Shown here: in pieces, positions 1 through 7,745 of the stretch
Layout of the letters: every line of letters starts with the position of its first letter
Position numbering within the stretch: the stretch's first letter is position 1
DNA from: Hyphomicrobiales bacterium
GTDB lineage: Bacteria; Pseudomonadota; Alphaproteobacteria; Rhizobiales; Beijerinckiaceae
Direction: 5' to 3'
Length of the DNA: 64,000 nucleotides
Assembly: GCA_900470095.1 (NCBI GenBank)
Contig: UBZM01000036.1
Span: 160,639 to 224,638 of the forward strand
The notes under the pieces: generated by a model
What the model was told of the DNA's origin: nothing
Database searches by the model: none
Seen by the model: the letters and a program-made list of their open reading frames with translations, nothing else
Program-made: the position numbers and the translations under genes

Positions 1-50
1 CTTCCTTAACTGGCCCTACCGCTCACTCCTTCGAACAGGTTCCTTCAGCC

Positions 51-1442
51 GTGCACAGCCTGCTCCTTGCCTCTGCGCCGTCCGCTATCCCGGTCCATCT
101 CGTCTCGAAGGCGGGCTGGCCGACATTGGTCGAGCGCCTCGCGCCCGAGGCCGCGCGCTTCGCGAAGGCCCATGGCTTCGCCGCGCGTCCCGGGCAGCAT
201 GTCGTGCTGCCCGATGGGCTGGGCGCTGTCAGCGCGGTGCTCCTTGGTGTCGAGGGGGCATCGGCGCGCCGACGCGATCCATTTGCTCCCGGCCGGCTCG
301 CCGCGGTACTGCCGGAGGGCGATTATCGTTTCGAGGGCGAGATCGATGATTTCGGCCTTGCGGCGCTGGGTTGGCTGCTCCAGTCCTATCGTTTCGAGCG
401 CTACCGCAAGCCGCAGCCGATCCGCGCCCGGTTGGTATTGCCCGAGGGCGTGGATGGTGTGGAGCTGAGCGCGCTCGCCGAGGCGGTCGCCTTTGCCCGC
501 GATCTCGTCAATACGCCGGCAAGCGACATGGGCCCCGCTGAGATCGAGGCTGCGATCCGTCAGCTCGGGCAGGATTTTGGTGCGAGCGTCACCAGCCAGG
601 TCGGGGATGGTCTGCTCGAGCGCAACTTCCCGATGATCCACGCCGTGGGCCGGGCGTCGCCGCGCGCTCCGCGCCTGATCGACCTTGTCTGGGGCAATCC
701 GGCCGATCCCAAGGTGACGCTCGTCGGCAAGGGCGTGGCGTTCGATACGGGCGGGCTCAACCTCAAGACTGATGCCGGCATGCTGCTGATGAAGAAGGAC
801 ATGGGTGGCGCAGCTGCCGCGGCTGCCGCTGCGCGTATGATCATGCAGGCGAAGCTTCCGGTACGGCTGCGCCTCCTTGTGCCCGCCGTCGAGAATGCCG
901 TTTCCGGTGCATCCTTCCGTCCGGGCGATGTGCTCCGGAGCCGCAAGGGGCTGACGGTCGAAATCGGAAACACCGACGCGGAGGGCCGGCTCATCCTGGC
1001 CGACGCGTTGGCGTTCGCGGATGAGGAAGCCCCGGAACTGCTGATCGACTATGCGACGTTGACCGGCGCCGCCCGTGTCGCGCTCGGTCCCGACCTGCCA
1101 CCCTTCTACACCCATGACGAAGGGCTCGCGGTCGAGATCTCCCGATTGGCGCAGGCGATAAACGACCCGGTGTGGCGCATGCCGCTCTGGCCGCCCTATG
1201 ACGGGCTGCTCGACTCCAAGATCGCCGACGTCAACCACGTCTCCGGGGGCTCGTTTGCCGGCTCCGTCACAGCTGCGCTCTTCCTCAATCGCTTCGTCGA
1301 GAAGACACAGTCCTACGCGCATTTCGATATCTATGCCTGGAACCCGTCGTCTAAGCCCGGTCGCCCCGAGGGCGGCGAATGCCAGGCTGCGCGCCTGACC
1401 TATGCGCTGGTCAAGCAGCTCTATCCGAAGGCCCAGGGATGA
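51..1442 (+). CDS. M17 leucyl aminopeptidase family protein
   Basis: A 463-residue cytosolic zinc/manganese exopeptidase of the leucyl aminopeptidase family, removing N-terminal residues from peptides. The C-terminal catalytic domain carries the family metal-binding loops: GKGVAFDTGGLNLK near residues 226-239, MKKDMGG just after it, and the signature NTDAEGRL at about 307-314. The N-terminal 150 residues form the weakly conserved regulatory domain. The length suits the shorter alphaproteobacterial branch of M17. The start is a GTG with a weak ribosome site; the frame stays open to the window edge, but the N-terminus from this GTG looks like that of family members. The assignment is secure at family level; the precise substrate is unknown. 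Confidence 0.93.
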   Translation: MHSLLLASAPSAIPVHLVSKAGWPTLVERLAPEAARFAKAHGFAARPGQHVVLPDGLGAVSAVLLGVEGASARRRDPFAPGRLAAVLPEGDYRFEGEIDDFGLAALGWLLQSYRFERYRKPQPIRARLVLPEGVDGVELSALAEAVAFARDLVNTPASDMGPAEIEAAIRQLGQDFGASVTSQVGDGLLERNFPMIHAVGRASPRAPRLIDLVWGNPADPKVTLVGKGVAFDTGGLNLKTDAGMLLMKKDMGGAAAAAAAARMIMQAKLPVRLRLLVPAVENAVSGASFRPGDVLRSRKGLTVEIGNTDAEGRLILADALAFADEEAPELLIDYATLTGAARVALGPDLPPFYTHDEGLAVEISRLAQAINDPVWRMPLWPPYDGLLDSKIADVNHVSGGSFAGSVTAALFLNRFVEKTQSYAHFDIYAWNPSSKPGRPEGGECQAARLTYALVKQLYPKAQG

Positions 1443-1532
1443 AGCCCGGTGATCTCCGCGCGGCATGCCGTTGATAGTCGGCGGTTAAGTCTGTTCGACG
1501 AGAGCGATTGCAGCCGTGGCCTGGCGCGATAA

Positions 1533-1566
1533 TGATACGGACCCGTAACGATCGGGGTTCGTATCA
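1533..1566. promoter_or_regulatory. Candidate MarR autoregulatory operator (inverted repeat)
   Basis: Two 12-base arms, TGATACGGACCC (1533-1544) and GGGTTCGTATCA (1555-1566), are inverted repeats with one mismatch and a 10-base spacer. The right arm ends three bases before the ATG of the MarR-family gene at 1570, so a bound dimer would cover its ribosome site. MarR regulators commonly repress their own promoters through such sites. The operator role is inferred from position and symmetry. Confidence 0.5.
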
Positions 1567-1569
1567 GTC

Positions 1570-1923
1570 ATGGCGTTGGAGATCAGGCCTTCGCAGGCGC
1601 TCAGGCTCTGGCGGCAGGTGCATCTCGATCTAGTGCATGACGGGCAGGCGGACCTCTCGGCCCGCCAGACCGCCATCCTGCTGACGATCTATCTCGAGTT
1701 GCCGCCGCATACCGTGCGCGGGCTTGCCCAGCAGCTCGGCGTCACCAAGCCTGTGATTACCCGCGCACTCGACACGATGGGCAAGCTCGGCCTCGTCACG
1801 CGCAGGCGCGACGAGTTCGACCGGCGCAATGTCGTAATCCAGCGGACCGTGGCCGGGGCCCTTGCCGTCGAACGGCTTGCCGATCTGGTGGTGCAACGGG
1901 CGCGCGATCTCGGGCCAGGTTGA
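1570..1923 (+). CDS. MarR-family winged-helix transcriptional regulator
   Basis: A 117-residue DNA-binding protein. The central part reads as a MarR winged helix: LSARQTAILLTIYLE (helix 2 region), HTVRGLAQQLGVTKPVITR (helix-turn-helix, about residues 52-72) and LVTRRRDEFDRRNVVIQRT (wing). It is shorter than typical MarR proteins (about 140-160 residues) because the C-terminal dimerisation helix is brief. It sits 20-46 bases upstream of the NlpC/P60 gene on the same strand, so the two are probably co-transcribed. A near-perfect inverted repeat overlaps its start region and is a likely self-operator. The ligand is not predictable. Confidence 0.85.
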   Translation: MALEIRPSQALRLWRQVHLDLVHDGQADLSARQTAILLTIYLELPPHTVRGLAQQLGVTKPVITRALDTMGKLGLVTRRRDEFDRRNVVIQRTVAGALAVERLADLVVQRARDLGPG

Positions 1924-1969
1924 GCAAAGGCGTCTTCGCGCAATGACAGGCTCCGGCTATGGTGCCCGC

Positions 1970-2833
1970 ATGAGCACGATTCTCGACCGCCGCCTGACCC
2001 CAGCCCGTCCTGACCTCGCCGCCCGGCACCTGATGGGCCAGGTCGAGGCGCGCGCCTTCGCCGATCCCGTCACCATGCGCGTCGTTGCTCCCTCCACACC
2101 GGTTCGGCGCGAGCCGCGCCCCGACGCCCCTCTCGATACCGAGGCACTCGCGGGGGAGGTCGTGCAGGTCTATGAGCAGCATGAGGGCTGGGCCTGGGGC
2201 CAGCTCGGCGCCGACGGCTATGTCGGCTATCTGCCGGATGATGCGCTGCGCGCCGATGTTCCCGCGCCGACGCATCGCGTTCGCGCACTGCGGACCTTCG
2301 TCTATCCCGGAGCCTCGATCAAACTGCCGCCGCTTGCCGCGCTGTCGCTGGGTGCCGGCCTGGCTGTCGCCGGCGAGAGCGGCAATTTTCTCGTACTCGC
2401 CGATGGTGGCCACGTCTGGCGCACGCATCTCGCGGAACTCGGCGAGTGTGAGACCGATTTCGTCGCCGTTGCCGAGCGTTTCGAGCATGTCCCCTATCTC
2501 TGGGGCGGCAAGACCAGTCTCGGCCTCGATTGCTCCGGCCTCACCCAACTGGCTCTGGCCGCGGCCAGGATCGCTTCGCCGCGTGATTCCGACATGCTGG
2601 AGGCAGCGATAGGCCAGCCAATCGCCTTCGATGAGAGCCTCGCCGGCTTGAAGCGCGGCGACCTCGTTTTCTGGAAGGGGCATGTCGGCCTCATGACCGA
2701 TGCAGAGACGCTGCTGCATGCCAATGGCTATACGATGACGGTCTATCGCGAGCCGTTGCGGACCGCTCGCGACCGGATCCTGGTCAAGAGCTTCGGCGCC
2801 ATCACCAGCATCCGGCGGATTGCTGGCGCTTAG
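1970..2833 (+). CDS. NlpC/P60 family cell-wall endopeptidase with SH3-like domains
   Basis: A 287-residue cysteine peptidase of the NlpC/P60 superfamily, which usually cuts gamma-D-glutamyl-diaminopimelate links in peptidoglycan peptides. The N-terminal half contains two bacterial SH3-like segments (roughly residues 40-85 and 95-145; note the WAWGQLGADGYVGYLPDDAL stretch). The C-terminal half has the catalytic Cys188 in LDCSGLTQ, His238 in KGHVGLM and a third polar His250 in LLHANGY. No signal peptide is evident, so export is unclear. ATG 1943 is an alternative in-frame start; 1970 is preferred because the conserved N-terminus MSTILDRRLTPARPDL begins there. The stop codon lies in the edge of the palindromic repeat that follows. 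Confidence 0.88.
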   Translation: MSTILDRRLTPARPDLAARHLMGQVEARAFADPVTMRVVAPSTPVRREPRPDAPLDTEALAGEVVQVYEQHEGWAWGQLGADGYVGYLPDDALRADVPAPTHRVRALRTFVYPGASIKLPPLAALSLGAGLAVAGESGNFLVLADGGHVWRTHLAELGECETDFVAVAERFEHVPYLWGGKTSLGLDCSGLTQLALAAARIASPRDSDMLEAAIGQPIAFDESLAGLKRGDLVFWKGHVGLMTDAETLLHANGYTMTVYREPLRTARDRILVKSFGAITSIRRIAGA

Positions 2834-2932
2834 ATCATCGGACCGGAACCGTATCCGGTCCGATGATCTAAGTCTTTGTGTTCGCATCAGTTTTCCCGAA
2901 AACCGCAATCCACTTTTCGGGCCGATGCTTTA
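2830..2932. repeat. Rhizobium-type intergenic palindromic element, copy 1
   Basis: A two-module repeat fills the whole gap between convergent nlpC and mutS. Module one is a perfect inverted repeat with 18-base arms, TTAGATCATCGGACCGGA (2830-2847) and its complement (2854-2871). Module two has CCCGAAAA (2895-2902) and TTTTCGGG (2914-2921) inside outer GCATC/GATGC arms. Close and diverged relatives occur at 41125-41232 and from 40834. The architecture resembles the RIME elements of Rhizobiaceae. The nlpC TAG and mutS TAA stop codons both fall in the element edges. It may also work as a bidirectional terminator (inference). Confidence 0.85.
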
Positions 2933-5680
2933 ATCCAGCGCTTTCAGCCGATAGAGGGCGTCAAGCGCAGCGCGCGGCGTCATCTCGTCGAGGTCGAGCG
3001 CGGCGAGCGCTTCGCGCAGGACGTCCGGGCTGGCTTCGGCGGTGGCAACGGGTGCAGGTCGCCTGGCCGGTGCGGCAAAGAGCGGGAGATCGTCGACCAG
3101 CGAGGCGACAGGCTTTTCGCGCTCTGTCTTTTCCAGTTCGCCGAGAATGGCGCGGGCCCGCTCGACAACGGCCGGTGGCAGGCCGGCGAGCTTGGCGACC
3201 TGGATGCCATAGGAGCGGTCGGCGGCACCGGGCACGACCTCGTGAAGAAAGACGACCTCGCCATTCCACTCTGTCACGCGCACCGTGGCATTGGTGACCC
3301 GCGCCAGCCGGTCTCCGAGCGCGGTCAGCTCGTGATAGTGCGTCGCAAACAGCGAGCGGCAGCGATTGATCTCGTGCAGGTGCTCGATCGCGGCCCAGGC
3401 GATCGACAGGCCGTCGAAGGTCGCCGTGCCGCGGCCGATCTCGTCGAGGATGACGAGTGCGCGCGGCCCGGCCTGGTTGAGGATCGCGGCGGTCTCGACC
3501 ATCTCGACCATGAAGGTGGAGCGGCCCCTGGCGAGATCGTCGGCGGCGCCGACGCGCGAGAACAGGCGGTCGACAATGCCGATATGGGCGCTCGCGGCGG
3601 GCACATAGGAACCCATCTGCGCCAGCACGGCGATCAGCGCGTTCTGGCGCAGGAAGGTCGATTTACCCGCCATGTTCGGGCCGGTGATGAGGCAGATGCG
3701 TCCGCCGGTATCGGCCGCGCCGAGAGACGAGAGCTCGCTGTCATTGGCGACGAAGGGTTTTCCGTCGCGCTTCAGAGCCGCCTCGACAACCGGGTGGCGT
3801 CCCCCCTTGATGGTGAAGTCGGCGCCATCATCGACGAGGGGTCTCGTCCAGTTTTCACTGGCCGCGAGTGCCGCAAGGCTTGCTGCGACATCGATCTCGG
3901 CGAGAGCGAGCGCTGCCGCCTTCACAGGCTCGGCTTCGTCGAGAACGGCCGTATTGAGTGAGGCGAAGACCGAGAGTTCGAGCTTCAGCGCGCGGTCAGC
4001 GGCGGAGGCGATCTTCGATTCGAGCTCGCCGAGCTCGACCGAGGAGAAGCGCATCGCGTCCGACATGGTCTGACGGTGGACGAAGGTGGCGCGCCAGGGC
4101 TCTCTCAGGAAGTCCTCGCCGGCGGCCTGCGGCACCTCGACGAAATAGCCCAGCATGGAATTATGCTTGATCCGCAAGGTGCGGCAGCCGGTCTCGGCTG
4201 CATAGCGCGCCTGGAGCTGGGCAATGACCTTTCGCGAATCGACCTGGAGCAGCCTGAGTTCGTCGAGTGCTGCGTCGTAGCCGTCACGTACGAAGCGTCC
4301 ATCGCGACGGTTGAGCGGCAAATCGTCGGCCAGCGTCTCGGTCAGCCGGGCCGGCAGGGCTGGATCGGTCGCGGCCAGCGTTCGGGCGGCCTGCGTCAGG
4401 GCTTCCGGCAGGTTGTCATGGTCGGCGAGCGACTGCGCGATCGCGCGTGCCGCGGTCAGGCCTGCGCCAAGCGCCGCCAGGTCGCGCGGACCGCCGCGAT
4501 CGAGCGAGAGCCGGGCGAGCGCACGGGCGATATCCGGCACATGGTCGAGCTCTCGGCGCAGGGCCTCGCGCAGGGGCGCATCGTTCAGTAGTGCCTCCAC
4601 GGCGTCGTGCCGCAATGCGATCGCCGCCGGCTCGGTCAACGGTCCGGCAAGCCGCTCCGCCAGGAGCCGCGCTCCGCCGGGTGTCACCGTCCGGTCGATG
4701 CTGGAGAGAAGGCTCCCGGTTCGCTCGCCCGAAAGCGTGCGTGTCAGCTCGAGATTGGCGCGTGTCGCAGCGTCGATCAGCATGGTCGCGCTGCCGGAAT
4801 CGCGTACCGGAGGCGACAGGGGCGGGCGGGCGCCGAACTGGGTCCGCTCGACATAGGCCAGCGCTGCGCCTGCGGCCGCGATCTCGGCACGGCTGAAGGC
4901 GCCGAAGGCATCCAGTGTGGCTACGCCGAAGAACTCCTTGAGCCTGCGCTCGGCCGAAGCCGCATCGAGGCCCTCGCGAGCCAGCGGGGTCACCGGCACC
5001 GTCAGCTCGCGCCAGAATTCCTTCAGTTCGGGGTCGTCGTGGATCGCTTCCGGGCAAACGATCTCGCGCGGCTCAAGCCGGGCGAACTCGACGGCGAGCC
5101 GCTCCGACGGGGCCTCCATGACCGAGAAACGTCCTGTCGAGATGTCGACCGACGCGAGACCGTAGAGCGCACTCGAATCGCTGAGCTTGCGGCGTGCAAC
5201 CGCAACCAGAAGGCTGGCGCGTCCGGGGTCGAGCAGTCGCTCCTCGGTGATGGTGCCAGGCGTCACCAGGCGCACGACGTCGCGCTGGACCACCGATTTG
5301 CCGCCGCGCTTCTTCGCTTCGGCGGGATCTTCGGTCTGTTCGCAGACGGCGACGCGGTGTCCGGCGGCGATCAGGCGCTGGAGATAGTCATCGGCGCGGT
5401 CGACCGGCACACCGCACATCGGGATGTCCTCACCGAGATGCTTGCCGCGCTTGGTCAGCACGATGCCGAGCGTGCGCGAGGCGATCTCGGCGTCCCTGAA
5501 GAACAGCTCGTAGAAATCGCCCATCCGGTAGAACAGCAGGCAATCGGGATTGGCCGCTTTGATCTCGACATATTGCGCCATCATCGGCGTGACGCGGCCG
5601 GGGTCGACCGCGGCCGCAGCCTTCGGGCCGGAACTCGCTGCTTCGGGAAGGCTCGGGGATTCAGGAATGTCGCTGCGCAT
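2930..5680 (-). CDS. mutS: DNA mismatch repair ATPase MutS
   Basis: A full-length 916-residue MutS, the mismatch-recognition protein of methyl-independent or MutL-directed repair. The N-terminal mismatch-binding domain contains FYRMGDFYELFF, carrying the Phe-x-Glu wedge motif, and TKRGKHLGEDIPMCGVP. The C-terminal ABC-type ATPase has Walker A GPNMAGKSTFLRQ near residue 665, a signature region GRSTFMVEM, Walker B LVILDEIGRGTATFDG and the conserved FATHYHELT. The start at ATG 5680 gives a roughly 25-residue extension before the conserved MMAQYVEIKAANPD, as is common in alphaproteobacteria. Nothing appears broken. Convergent with nlpC, divergent from the chemoreceptor at 5784. Confidence 0.98.
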   Translation of the reverse strand: MRSDIPESPSLPEAASSGPKAAAAVDPGRVTPMMAQYVEIKAANPDCLLFYRMGDFYELFFRDAEIASRTLGIVLTKRGKHLGEDIPMCGVPVDRADDYLQRLIAAGHRVAVCEQTEDPAEAKKRGGKSVVQRDVVRLVTPGTITEERLLDPGRASLLVAVARRKLSDSSALYGLASVDISTGRFSVMEAPSERLAVEFARLEPREIVCPEAIHDDPELKEFWRELTVPVTPLAREGLDAASAERRLKEFFGVATLDAFGAFSRAEIAAAGAALAYVERTQFGARPPLSPPVRDSGSATMLIDAATRANLELTRTLSGERTGSLLSSIDRTVTPGGARLLAERLAGPLTEPAAIALRHDAVEALLNDAPLREALRRELDHVPDIARALARLSLDRGGPRDLAALGAGLTAARAIAQSLADHDNLPEALTQAARTLAATDPALPARLTETLADDLPLNRRDGRFVRDGYDAALDELRLLQVDSRKVIAQLQARYAAETGCRTLRIKHNSMLGYFVEVPQAAGEDFLREPWRATFVHRQTMSDAMRFSSVELGELESKIASAADRALKLELSVFASLNTAVLDEAEPVKAAALALAEIDVAASLAALAASENWTRPLVDDGADFTIKGGRHPVVEAALKRDGKPFVANDSELSSLGAADTGGRICLITGPNMAGKSTFLRQNALIAVLAQMGSYVPAASAHIGIVDRLFSRVGAADDLARGRSTFMVEMVETAAILNQAGPRALVILDEIGRGTATFDGLSIAWAAIEHLHEINRCRSLFATHYHELTALGDRLARVTNATVRVTEWNGEVVFLHEVVPGAADRSYGIQVAKLAGLPPAVVERARAILGELEKTEREKPVASLVDDLPLFAAPARRPAPVATAEASPDVLREALAALDLDEMTPRAALDALYRLKALD

Positions 5681-5783
5681 GGCCGGCGGACGCTATCAAA
5701 AACCACGCGCGCCGCCATCCGTTAGCGAGACTTTCAACAATTGAAAGCACGGTCATTTCGTCATTCCGGCCCAAGGCCCGTTC

Positions 5784-7616
5784 ATGCTGCTTCTGATCAG
5801 TCTCGTCGAAAGCCTGTCCTTCCTGCTGCTTGCGGCGTTGATCCTGACCATTGCGGCCCCGTTGATCGAGGGGCGGCCCTGGCTGCGCTCATGCTGCGTC
5901 GGAGTGCTGTTTTCGCTCGGCGGCCTGCTCAGCATGGCGCATCCTTTTGTGCTTCAGCCCGGCATCGCCATTGATTCCCGCAATGTCTTCGCCATTCTGG
6001 CCGGACCGGTGGGAGGGCCCCTGGCCGCCGCTGTCACTGCTGTTTCGCTTGCCGCCATGCGTTACGCCAATGGCGGAGCCGGTATGCCGACCGGGGTTGC
6101 GGGAATCGTGCTGCACGCCCTTGCCGGTGTCGCCTATGCCGCCTGGCTGGGCCGGCGCAGGCGACCGCTGGCGTTCCGCGATCTTGCGGCGCTGAGCCTG
6201 GTCGGGGCTGGCTGCCTGATCGCCTCGGTGGCCTTTATGCCGAGCTGGGTCGTCGCCGAGCGGTTTCTGCGCGAAGCGGTGCCGGCCATGATTGCGGTGA
6301 GCGCTGCGGGCACGATGCTGGTTGGCCTCGTCATCAACAATGATCGCGAGCGGCGCGAGAACTCCTACAGGCTGCGGACATTGATTCAGCGGGCGCCGGG
6401 CACGCTCTATCAACGGATCCTTCATCCCGCGGGTGTGACGAGCTATCGGTTCGCCTCCTTCTCCATCGACAAGTCGCTTGGGATTGCCAGGGAAGAGGTC
6501 GAGCGCGACCCGGAGATCTGGCTCGGACGGATGCTGCCGGAGGATCGGGAGCGGTTCGAGCAGCTGCGGGCGGCGCCGGAGGGGGCTGCCACCCTCTGGC
6601 GTTTCGAGGCGCGCTACCGCGGCGCTGGCGGATCAATCGTCTGGCTGCGCAGCGAATCGACGCGGCGCAAGATGGCGGACGGTTCCGTCGTCTGGGACGG
6701 CATCCTGCTCGACATCACCGACGAGAAGACGCTGGAAGCGCGCCAGCAGACCCTGGAGGAACAGCGCAAGGCAGCCTTGACCGAACTTGCCGGCGACCTC
6801 GAGGTCACCGTGGGGCACGCCTTGCGGCAGGTTGGCGCTTCGGTGCGCGACATGCACCAGGCTGCGAGCCAGATGGCCGAGAACGCCAATAGCACGGCAC
6901 TGCGCGCCGTCGATGTGACGCGCCAGGCCGAGAACGCCTCCCAGCGCGTTGGCAGCGTCGCGGTCGCCGCCGAAGAGATCGATGCCTCGATCCGCGAGCT
7001 GACGCGCCAGACCTTGCATGCCGACGACACAGCACGCGAGGCAGCAAGCTATGTCCGCTCCACGCGCCGCGATGTTGCAGGTCTCACCGAGGCGGCCGAC
7101 AAGGTCAGTTCCGTGCTCGCCTTCATCGAGGACATCGCCTCCCGGACCAATCTGCTCGCACTCAATGCCACGATCGAGGCGGCGCGTGCCGGTGCGGCAG
7201 GACGAGGATTTGCCGTCGTTGCCGGGGAGGTGAAGAACCTGGCGGAACAGACGCAGAAGGCGACGCGCGATATCGCCGATACGCTGCAGGATATCCGCTC
7301 CGCCGCCTCCACCGCTTCAGACGCGATCGCGCGGATCGAAGGCACGATGAGCGTGATCGAGCAGACCTCCAGCGCCATTGCCGAGGTCGTCGGCCGGCAG
7401 GCCGGAATCGTCTCCGGCATTGCTTCGGACGCGGTGCTTGTTGCCGGCAGCACCACTGCGGTCAGCGAAAGCGTCGGCAGCGTCGGCGGCGAGGCCCGGA
7501 TGACCGGCGAGAGCGCCATTCAGGTGGTGGAAGCCGCGCGCCAGGTCAGCGAGCAGACGGTCGCGCTCGATCGCTATGTCGGAGATTTCGTCCGCAGCGT
7601 TCGCGGCAGGCTCTGA
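5784..7616 (+). CDS. Methyl-accepting chemotaxis protein with 5TM-Lyt-like sensor and PAS domain
   Basis: A 610-residue membrane chemoreceptor. Residues 1-190 contain about five or six hydrophobic helices with NVFAILAGPVGGPLAAAVTA and a glycine-rich loop, resembling the 5TM-5TMR_LYT sensor of LytS-type kinases. A PAS/PAC-like segment follows (about 195-320; WRFEARYRGAGGSIVWLRSE and WDGILLDITDEKT). The C-terminal half is the coiled-coil signalling domain with the hairpin-tip region ASRTNLLALNATIEAARAG at about residue 452. No HAMP domain is seen. It would signal through CheW/CheA, but no che genes are nearby. A start 43 bases upstream in another frame is not supported. Confidence 0.88.
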   Translation: MLLLISLVESLSFLLLAALILTIAAPLIEGRPWLRSCCVGVLFSLGGLLSMAHPFVLQPGIAIDSRNVFAILAGPVGGPLAAAVTAVSLAAMRYANGGAGMPTGVAGIVLHALAGVAYAAWLGRRRRPLAFRDLAALSLVGAGCLIASVAFMPSWVVAERFLREAVPAMIAVSAAGTMLVGLVINNDRERRENSYRLRTLIQRAPGTLYQRILHPAGVTSYRFASFSIDKSLGIAREEVERDPEIWLGRMLPEDRERFEQLRAAPEGAATLWRFEARYRGAGGSIVWLRSESTRRKMADGSVVWDGILLDITDEKTLEARQQTLEEQRKAALTELAGDLEVTVGHALRQVGASVRDMHQAASQMAENANSTALRAVDVTRQAENASQRVGSVAVAAEEIDASIRELTRQTLHADDTAREAASYVRSTRRDVAGLTEAADKVSSVLAFIEDIASRTNLLALNATIEAARAGAAGRGFAVVAGEVKNLAEQTQKATRDIADTLQDIRSAASTASDAIARIEGTMSVIEQTSSAIAEVVGRQAGIVSGIASDAVLVAGSTTAVSESVGSVGGEARMTGESAIQVVEAARQVSEQTVALDRYVGDFVRSVRGRL

Positions 7617-7745
7617 AGGCAGCGACCGTCCTTCATTCTTGCGTCATCGTCATCAGGCCTGATCCGCAATCGCGCCTTGTGGAGCGGCTGCCGGCTGACC
7701 TAATGTCGGTACCCTTCAGGAAACGCTCACAAAAAGAACAGTCGC

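Noticed and set aside
45..1466. A 473-residue open frame antisense to the M17 aminopeptidase
   Set aside because: It has low-complexity Arg/Asp/Gly composition, no family motifs and mirrors the GC-rich codons of the real gene.
2876..3961. A 361-residue plus-strand frame opposite mutS
   Set aside because: It is antisense to well-conserved MutS domains and has no family resemblance.
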